Source: JAADEM01 sp965371855
GTDB lineage: Bacteria; Bacteroidota; Bacteroidia; Bacteroidales; Marinilabiliaceae
Direction of reading: 5' to 3'
DNA length: 64,000 nt
NCBI GenBank assembly: GCA_965371855.1
Contig: CBDUZZ010000016.1
Span: 1 to 64,000, forward strand
In this document: positions 56,110 through 61,122 of the stretch, one piece after another
How positions within the stretch are numbered: the stretch's first letter is position 1
How the letters are laid out: every line of letters begins with the position of its first letter
Notes under the pieces: generated by a model
What the model was told of the DNA's origin: nothing
Database searches by the model: none
Seen by the model: the letters and a program-made list of their open reading frames with translations, nothing else
Made by a program: the position numbers and the translations under genes

Positions 56110-56520
56110 TTAATTAGATTTTATATTAGATAAATAAGTAGTAAAACTAATCATGTGCTTTACAAAAGGTTCGGCACAAACCGAACAAATTGCTGCCATT
56201 TTTAGTCTGGCTAACTCAATTCCTTTTTCTCCCATTTTTTTGTGAATCAAAGCCACAAGCTCAGAAGTTTTTTCTGTACAAGTTTCGCTATAAGAACAAT
56301 CAGTTCCATCAGCTGCTATAAATACACCATCAAAACCTTTTTCAAAAGCATGCAAAACCCAACGTGGTTTTACTGCACTTGAACACGGAACATTTATTGT
56401 GTAAACTTTAGGAGGATAGTGCATTTTCAGTAGCCCGGCAAGATCTATTGCCGGATCTGAAATTTTTTCGGTAGAAAACACTAAAATTTTGGCCTCCTTT
56501 GTTGTAGTCATATCCTCCAT
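56110..56520 (-). CDS. MvhD/FlpD-like electron transfer subunit, reduced cysteine set
   Basis: 136 residues of the MvhD fold: AIDLAGLLKMHYPPKVYTINVPCSSAVKPRWVLHAFEKGFDGVFIAADG... and CAEPFVKHM. MvhD/QmoB tails usually start with a CxxC-type pair before the AGADLAG segment; here that stretch reads FSTEKISDPAIDLAG with no cysteine. Remaining cysteines are 46, 75, 81, 112 and 115. The 2Fe-2S site may be changed or lost. Gene lies 2 bp before the QmoA-like gene and behind the second TusA gene; it probably forms the missing end of the QmoB-like subunit. Confidence 0.8.
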   Translation of the reverse strand: MEDMTTTKEAKILVFSTEKISDPAIDLAGLLKMHYPPKVYTINVPCSSAVKPRWVLHAFEKGFDGVFIAADGTDCSYSETCTEKTSELVALIHKKMGEKGIELARLKMAAICSVCAEPFVKHMISFTTYLSNIKSN

Positions 56521-56611
56521 TTGTATTTTATTTTATAAGATTTTATTTTTTCAGTTCACAGTCCTCAGACTAATTACTGAGGACTACAGACTGAAATCTG
56601 TTGACGGGATA

Positions 56612-56863
56612 CTATCCTTTTTTCATATAAATTTTAAAATAACCTGCCTCTTCAACAGTACCCATATACTCGTGACCTTTTTTATTGGCCCATTTTGGTA
56701 TGTCTTTCTTTGTACCTTCATCAGCCGAAAGGATTTCCATAATATCGCCGGAATTAATCTCGCTAATAGCTTTTTTAGCTGCTAATAATGGTCCCGGACA
56801 AGCTGTTCCTCTTGCATCTACACTCTTCTGTACAGTTAATGCTTTTAATTCTTCTGTTGTCAT
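56612..56863 (-). CDS. TusA-family sulfur carrier (second copy)
   Basis: 83 residues. The TusA signature ARGTACPGPLLAAKKAI carries the persulfide-forming Cys22. DEGTKKDIPKWANKKGHEY is the usual loop. Cytoplasmic carrier that takes sulfur from rhodanese or transport proteins and hands it to DsrE-type partners or Hdr-like enzymes. Stands 91 bp upstream of the MvhD-like gene and follows the DsrE-like gene; a different variant from the copy at 59622. Confidence 0.88.
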   Translation of the reverse strand: MTTEELKALTVQKSVDARGTACPGPLLAAKKAISEINSGDIMEILSADEGTKKDIPKWANKKGHEYMGTVEEAGYFKIYMKKG

Positions 56864-56896
56864 GATTATCGTTTTTAAGATTGTTATTAAATAATT

Positions 56897-57325
56897 TTAT
56901 ATAAAAAGGTGGACATCCGCCTCTTGTGCTGCTTCAATATATTCGCCAATACCGCAAATGTCATCAACCAAGTCAACAAAATCTTCCATTGTTTCACCAC
57001 CCCATACCTTGCCTGCCAAACTGCAAACATGTATTTTGACGTTAGTCAGTTCTTTCGCCATTTCAAAAAACTCAATCCAGGTAGGTACGTTTAGCTTCTT
57101 TAATGACGCAATAAATTCTTCTTTTATTTCAGAATTCTCCGTCATTGGCAATTTTTCGTAATCGTCTGCAATCTCTTTTTTGAATGCTCGTGCTGCTTGC
57201 AGTAAAACAAAAACATCAACGTCCATGTCATCAGCTGCCGCTCCACTTATAATTACTCCGGCACCGGTTAGTCTGTCAAGGCTTCCGGAGTGAAGAGCCA
57301 TACACATTTTTTTATTTTCTTCCAT
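56897..57325 (-). CDS. DsrE/DsrF-like sulfurtransferase
   Basis: 142 residues in the DsrE/F/YchN fold: SLDRLTGAGVIISGAAADDMDVDVFVLLQAARAFKK, then KIHVCSLAGKVWGGETMEDFVDLVDDICGIGEYIEAA. Cys in HVCSLAG corresponds to the position that carries sulfur in DsrE-like proteins such as DsrE2/DsrE3. TusA-DsrE pairs are known to relay persulfide in sulfur oxidisers. It lies between a rhodanese lipoprotein gene and a TusA gene. Cytoplasmic, no signal. Confidence 0.82.
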   Translation of the reverse strand: MEENKKMCMALHSGSLDRLTGAGVIISGAAADDMDVDVFVLLQAARAFKKEIADDYEKLPMTENSEIKEEFIASLKKLNVPTWIEFFEMAKELTNVKIHVCSLAGKVWGGETMEDFVDLVDDICGIGEYIEAAQEADVHLFI

Positions 57326-57356
57326 TGTTTATTCTTTTAATTACCATTTGCAATAA

Positions 57357-57848
57357 CTATCCGCAGCCTCCACTCTCTTCTTCCGGCTCTGTTGTTTCTT
57401 TATCAGCGGAACCACTTCCTTCTTCAATTAATTCAGGAAAGCTTTCATGCCATTTATCCCAGCCTCCATCAATCATAAATACATGTTTGTATTTCAGTTT
57501 TTTTAATACCGCGGCACTAAGTAAAGCTCTTTGATTAGTTTGCGAATAGATGTACAATTTTGCTCTTCTGTCAGAAATCACTTTTGAAAACTCTAACAAT
57601 CCTCGGGGTATATTCACAGCTCCGGGAATATGTCCTTTGATGAACTCTTTCTCTTCGCGGCAATCAATTATTGTTATATGAACCTCACTTTCAAGTTTTG
57701 CTTTGAAATCTTCAGTATTAATGGATGTAACTGCTTTATTTGCATCAGTAATCATAGCATCAACACTCTTATAAGGTTCAATTTTATTATTACAGGCTAA
57801 AGTGCTAAACATGACCAATAACAATATGTATAAAATTTTATCTTTCAT
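57357..57848 (-). CDS. rhodanese-like lipoprotein lacking the catalytic cysteine, GGCG tail
   Basis: 163 residues with lipobox Cys19 (STLACNN). Rhodanese fold (HITIIDCREEKEFIKGHIPGAVNIPRG, then IDGGWDKW), but the active loop reads YSQTNQR with Ser102 where the catalytic cysteine belongs. Cys63 is an odd replacement in the IDVR motif. The C-terminus is an acidic linker followed by SGGCG with Cys162. The neighbour at 57876 has the same length and the same tail but an intact loop, so this pair arose by duplication and has diverged. Confidence 0.82.
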   Translation of the reverse strand: MKDKILYILLLVMFSTLACNNKIEPYKSVDAMITDANKAVTSINTEDFKAKLESEVHITIIDCREEKEFIKGHIPGAVNIPRGLLEFSKVISDRRAKLYIYSQTNQRALLSAAVLKKLKYKHVFMIDGGWDKWHESFPELIEEGSGSADKETTEPEEESGGCG

Positions 57849-57875
57849 ATTTTGATTATTTTTATATTAAGTTTT

Positions 57876-58367
57876 TCAACCTCCACAACCTCCATCTTCT
57901 TCTACCTGTGTGTTTTTATCAGGGTTGGGATTAAAAGCCTCATATCCACCTTCAAGGTTCAACACATTTTTATAATTTAATTTCAATAACGCTTCTGTAG
58001 CCAAAACTCCGCGAAAACCTTTAGCACAATAAACTATTATAAGGGTAGTATCTGTAGGTGGGTATACATACTCTTCTTCCCAAAAGGCAACATCCCCAAT
58101 TTTAAATTCCAAAATACCTCTTGGTACAGAATAAGAACCTTCAATATTTCCTTTTTTGAATTCTGAGTATTGACGAACATCTATTAACAAAAACTCTTCT
58201 TCTTGTTTTTCAACTTTTAATTTGAGCTCATCTACAGATATTTGTTCTATTCTCTTTTCTGCTTCTTTGGCTAACTCTTTTCCGTCTTCATATATTCCTG
58301 TACAATTAAATACAGTGAATAGTATTGCGACTAAAAAGATTAATTGACCTGTTTTATTCTTAATCAT
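57876..58367 (-). CDS. rhodanese-like lipoprotein with intact active site, GGCGG tail
   Basis: 163 residues. Hydrophobic signal then lipobox-like Cys22 (VFNCTG). The rhodanese domain has LLIDVRQYSEF, GSYSVPRGILEF and the active loop YCAKGFR with Cys114, then LEGGYEAF. The C-terminal tail is acidic and ends EEDGGCGG with Cys161. The first fixed point is that this protein, with its 57357 paralogue, is exported and has a mobile cysteine tail. It follows the YedE gene by 29 bp. Confidence 0.85.
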   Translation of the reverse strand: MIKNKTGQLIFLVAILFTVFNCTGIYEDGKELAKEAEKRIEQISVDELKLKVEKQEEEFLLIDVRQYSEFKKGNIEGSYSVPRGILEFKIGDVAFWEEEYVYPPTDTTLIIVYCAKGFRGVLATEALLKLNYKNVLNLEGGYEAFNPNPDKNTQVEEDGGCGG

Positions 58368-58396
58368 AATTCTTACTTATTTATAATTACTGTGAA

Positions 58397-59611
58397 TTAA
58401 TACGCACTGAATTTCCCTGTTTTTTCGTTCCACTTCACAAAAACATACCATGCAAGAATGATAACAAGTACAAGTACAAATGCTCCGGCATATCCTAAAT
58501 AATCGGGCAAAAAGTTTTTAAACGCAGTACTATGAGGAAGCATTTTCACAAGCGGGGGAACAATAAATTCTTTTGAAAGAGGTGAGATAAGTAAGAAGCC
58601 TAATGCTGCAGCCCACAATTTAACCTGCCCTTCACCAACCCTCCAAAGAGTACCTACAGCACATCCTCCGGCTATGGTCATTCCTATACCAAAAATAAAC
58701 CCTCCAATGATTGCTCGTAACCAAAAATGAGAAAATACCCATGTCATTTCCCGGGCTCGCAATGGAACATCGCCAGCACCAATGCCAAAATATTTAATAG
58801 CAGTAAACCCTATCAGACCAACTACTAACCCAGCCATAACACCAACGGAACCATCAGCCTCACCGGTCATAAAGGGATCGCGAAAAGCTTTAACAATACA
58901 AAACCTTGAACGCTGACAAATAAGCCCCATTAAAAGACCGATAATGATGAACCAGGCCATTATTGCATTGTTATCAGAATAGAAATAAGCCAGAATAAAC
59001 ATTGAAGCAGTGACAATCCAGCCTGCCCAAATTTGCCAATTTCCACCTTTACTTGTTACTGCAAGAAAAACAAAACTTTTACCTGACGAGAATCCAGGAA
59101 GTTCTTCCATTTCCCATATTAGATATTTTAAAGCAACAATAACACCAACAAAAAGCCCAACGGTAAAAACTATTGCTCCACCTGAAAGTGCAGGAACACC
59201 ACTGAAAAATGATCCGATGGTACAACCAATGCCAATTGTAGCTCCAATACCCATTAAGCCTCCACCAATAAAACCCTTAATAAGTTCACCTTTTGGGGGG
59301 ATACGAATAGCAAACTCTTTTGAAAACAGAGCACCTGCTAAAGCCCCAACAACAATAAGGAGACATAGCATACCGTATAAATTTGTATTGACAGATGCAG
59401 CACCTTCAAAATTTGATATTCCCAGAGTTTTATAAAAATTTTCGCCCCAGTTATTAATACCACCACTTGCACCCCAAGGGCTTTTGATTGCAAAAAGAAG
59501 TATATTTAAAATCCCTAAGGTTATTCCCCCAACCCAAACCGGCCAATGTTTCGCAAAGAATAGTTGAAACAGTTGGGCTAAAACTCCGGATTCTCTTTTT
59601 TCTTCTGACAT
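58397..59611 (-). CDS. YeeE/YedE-family sulfur-compound permease
   Basis: 404 residues, about ten or more TM helices in two related halves. The conserved cysteines that handle sulfur in this family are visible: Cys130 (GIGCTIGSFFSG), Cys232 and Cys238 (LICQRSRFCIVKAFRDP) and Cys317 (IAGGCAVGTLWRVGEG). The studied relative TsuA imports thiosulfate. It moves thiosulfate or another sulfane species across the inner membrane into the cytoplasm, where TusA, encoded 10 bp upstream, would receive it. Identification of family is secure, substrate is not. Confidence 0.93.
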   Translation of the reverse strand: MSEEKRESGVLAQLFQLFFAKHWPVWVGGITLGILNILLFAIKSPWGASGGINNWGENFYKTLGISNFEGAASVNTNLYGMLCLLIVVGALAGALFSKEFAIRIPPKGELIKGFIGGGLMGIGATIGIGCTIGSFFSGVPALSGGAIVFTVGLFVGVIVALKYLIWEMEELPGFSSGKSFVFLAVTSKGGNWQIWAGWIVTASMFILAYFYSDNNAIMAWFIIIGLLMGLICQRSRFCIVKAFRDPFMTGEADGSVGVMAGLVVGLIGFTAIKYFGIGAGDVPLRAREMTWVFSHFWLRAIIGGFIFGIGMTIAGGCAVGTLWRVGEGQVKLWAAALGFLLISPLSKEFIVPPLVKMLPHSTAFKNFLPDYLGYAGAFVLVLVIILAWYVFVKWNEKTGKFSAY

Positions 59612-59621
59612 TTGTTACCTC

Positions 59622-59858
59622 CTATTTTTTTAGAATAAGAAAACGAAATACACCACCATCAAGTTCATCTTCACGAATTATAGAATTTCCGGTTTTATTG
59701 CACCATTTAGGTAAATCAGATTTTGTTCCCGGGTCAGTTCCCAACATTTCCAGAACATCACCGGAGTTTAATCCTTTGAATGCTTTTGCTAATTTCATCA
59801 TAGGCATAGGACATGATAATCCTTTGCAGTCTAAGGTTTGATCAATTTTATTTTCCAT
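59622..59858 (-). CDS. TusA-family sulfur carrier (first copy)
   Basis: 78 residues with CKGLSCPMPMMKLAKAFKGL; Cys16 in the CPMP motif is the persulfide site. TDPGTKSDLPKWCNKTGN has an extra cysteine. First gene of the minus-strand sulfur cluster, directly before the YedE permease gene. TusA-YedE pairs are common and sometimes fused, supporting a direct hand-off of sulfur from permease to carrier. Confidence 0.92.
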   Translation of the reverse strand: MENKIDQTLDCKGLSCPMPMMKLAKAFKGLNSGDVLEMLGTDPGTKSDLPKWCNKTGNSIIREDELDGGVFRFLILKK

Positions 59859-59978
59859 AACTTTTTTATTTAAGTATTAAGCAATTTCTACGGTACAAAT
59901 ATTTGAATAATGGAAGACTTTTTAAAGAAATTTGATATGCTCTATTTTGTACATTCTTATGATACTAAACCTGCCTAA

Positions 59979-60050
59979 TATTGATGCAGATTTATTTCTT
60001 ATTGATTCAAAATTCATTAAATATTGATACAGATCAGGTTTATTATTGAT
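59979..60050 (+). promoter_or_regulatory. four phased TATTGAT repeats including an FNR-like box
   Basis: TATTGAT occurs at 59979-59985, 60000-60006, 60022-60028 and 60044-60050, spaced 21, 22 and 22 bp. TTGAT is half of the FNR consensus TTGAT-N4-ATCAA. The third copy continues TTGAT-ACAG-ATCAG (60024-60037), which is 9 of 10 consensus bases. The other three have weak second halves. All repeats face the same way along the helix, two turns apart, as expected for several regulator dimers bound side by side. The bound protein is most likely the Crp/Fnr product encoded at 60174. Confidence 0.6.
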
Positions 60051-60142
60051 GTGTGAAAATGAATGCTTTCAAATGTATTGTTAATTAGAAGCTTAGATTT
60101 TCATAAATGATTTTATTCATAACCAGATGTCAAATAAATATT

Positions 60143-60150
60143 TACCTTTG
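60143..60150 (+). promoter_or_regulatory. candidate -7 element of the Crp/Fnr gene
   Basis: TACCTTTG, followed by CA, matches TAnnTTTG and lies 23 bp before the ATG at 60174. A matching -33 element is not seen, which would fit an activator-dependent promoter. Confidence 0.4.
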
Positions 60151-60173
60151 CAACGAAAAGAGATAAAACGATT

Positions 60174-60869
60174 ATGACACAAGGTTCTAGAATAAACAGT
60201 TGCACAGTTGGTTTAGAAAGATGTACTTGCTTTGATGTGCTTACTAAAGAACAAACAGAACTAATTGAAAACAATTTAGTTGAAGTTGAATTTAGCAAAG
60301 GAGAAAAAATCTGCAAACAAGGGACTTTTGCAACGCATGTTATATACTTAACTAAAGGACTTGTAAAGGTTCATATGGATGGAACGCAGGGTTCATTAAT
60401 TTTGAAGATAATCCCGGATGAACATTTAATTGCGCTTACTGCTCTTTTTGACGGGAACAATGTTTTTCCATATTCCGTAACAGCATATGTTGACTCGAAG
60501 GTTAAATTGATTGATATTTCAGTATTCAGGAAGATATTAAATGAAAATGCAACATTTGCAACTGAAGTTATTAATACTCTTAACTCAAACACCCTTCAAA
60601 CATTCGGGAGGTTTTATTGCTTAACTCTTAAGCAAGCTTATGGTAGATTAGCAGATACAATTTTATGCCTTTCGGAAAGAATATATAAACAACAAAATTT
60701 TGAATTACTCCTAACGAGAAAAGAACTTGCGGAACTTTCAGGTATGACTACGGAGAATGTTATTAGAATGCTTAAAAAATTCCGGGAAGATGGCTTAATT
60801 GAGATGAACGGGAAAACAATAAAAATAAAAAATATAAAACTATTAAGGAAGATAAGTGATTATGGGTAA
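60174..60869 (+). CDS. Crp/Fnr-family regulator of the sulfur cluster
   Basis: 231 residues. Cyclic-nucleotide-binding-type beta barrel (about 20-145: EVEFSKGEKICKQGTFATHVIYLTKGLVKVHMDGTQG), a long dimer helix, and a winged helix-turn-helix (about 180-225: ELAELSGMTTENVIRMLKKFREDGLIEMNG). The barrel lacks an obvious cAMP-binding phosphate cassette. Cysteines near the N-terminus are Cys10, Cys17, Cys19 and Cys47; their spacing is unlike FNR's Cys20-23-29, so the Fe-S or thiol sensing function is uncertain. It is divergent from the sulfur cluster, with FNR-type boxes between them. Confidence 0.88.
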   Translation: MTQGSRINSCTVGLERCTCFDVLTKEQTELIENNLVEVEFSKGEKICKQGTFATHVIYLTKGLVKVHMDGTQGSLILKIIPDEHLIALTALFDGNNVFPYSVTAYVDSKVKLIDISVFRKILNENATFATEVINTLNSNTLQTFGRFYCLTLKQAYGRLADTILCLSERIYKQQNFELLLTRKELAELSGMTTENVIRMLKKFREDGLIEMNGKTIKIKNIKLLRKISDYG

Positions 60870-60871
60870 GT

Positions 60872-61006
60872 AGTGTCTGCTAGAAAACCATATGGATATT
60901 CATCAAACGTCATTGCGAACGAAGTGAAGCAATCTGTAATTATGGAGATTGCTTCGTCGTTCCTCCTCGCAATGACGTACAAATATTTAGTTTTTTTGCA
61001 GAAACT
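60872..61006. repeat. GTCATTGCGA-core repeat, copy D, with TAGTGTCTGC-type ends
   Basis: Ends TAGTGTCTGCTAGAAAAC (60872-60889) and AGTTTTTTTGCAGAAACT (60989-61006) are nearly complementary and match those of copy C. The core palindrome is at 60909-60976. It lies directly after the Crp/Fnr stop codon (60869). Confidence 0.8.
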
Positions 61007-61092
61007 TAATAAGAGTTTAAGAATGTAATATTAAATTGCAACAATGAATTAAATTAACCACAAACAACTTACCATTAACAACTACAAATACC

Positions 61093-61100
61093 TATCTTTG
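61093..61100 (+). promoter_or_regulatory. candidate -7 element of uvrA
   Basis: TATCTTTG followed by CA, 22 bp before the GTG start. No TTTG at the right upstream spacing. The short leader is typical of this phylum. Confidence 0.45.
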
Positions 61101-61122
61101 CACGTTCTAAAAAAAGAGCGAG

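Larger units (their letters stand above)
59859..60173. other. regulatory region between the sulfur cluster and its Crp/Fnr gene
   Basis: 315 bp with no gene, between divergent transcripts. It contains four TATTGAT repeats (59979-60050), an FNR-like box (60024-60037) and the likely -7 element of the regulator (60143-60150). No -7 for the minus-strand cluster stood out. Confidence 0.7.

Noticed and set aside
52158..59841. Several plus-strand open frames of 60-153 codons within the sulfur cluster
   Set aside because: They are antisense to well-identified genes and show no family motifs or plausible starts.
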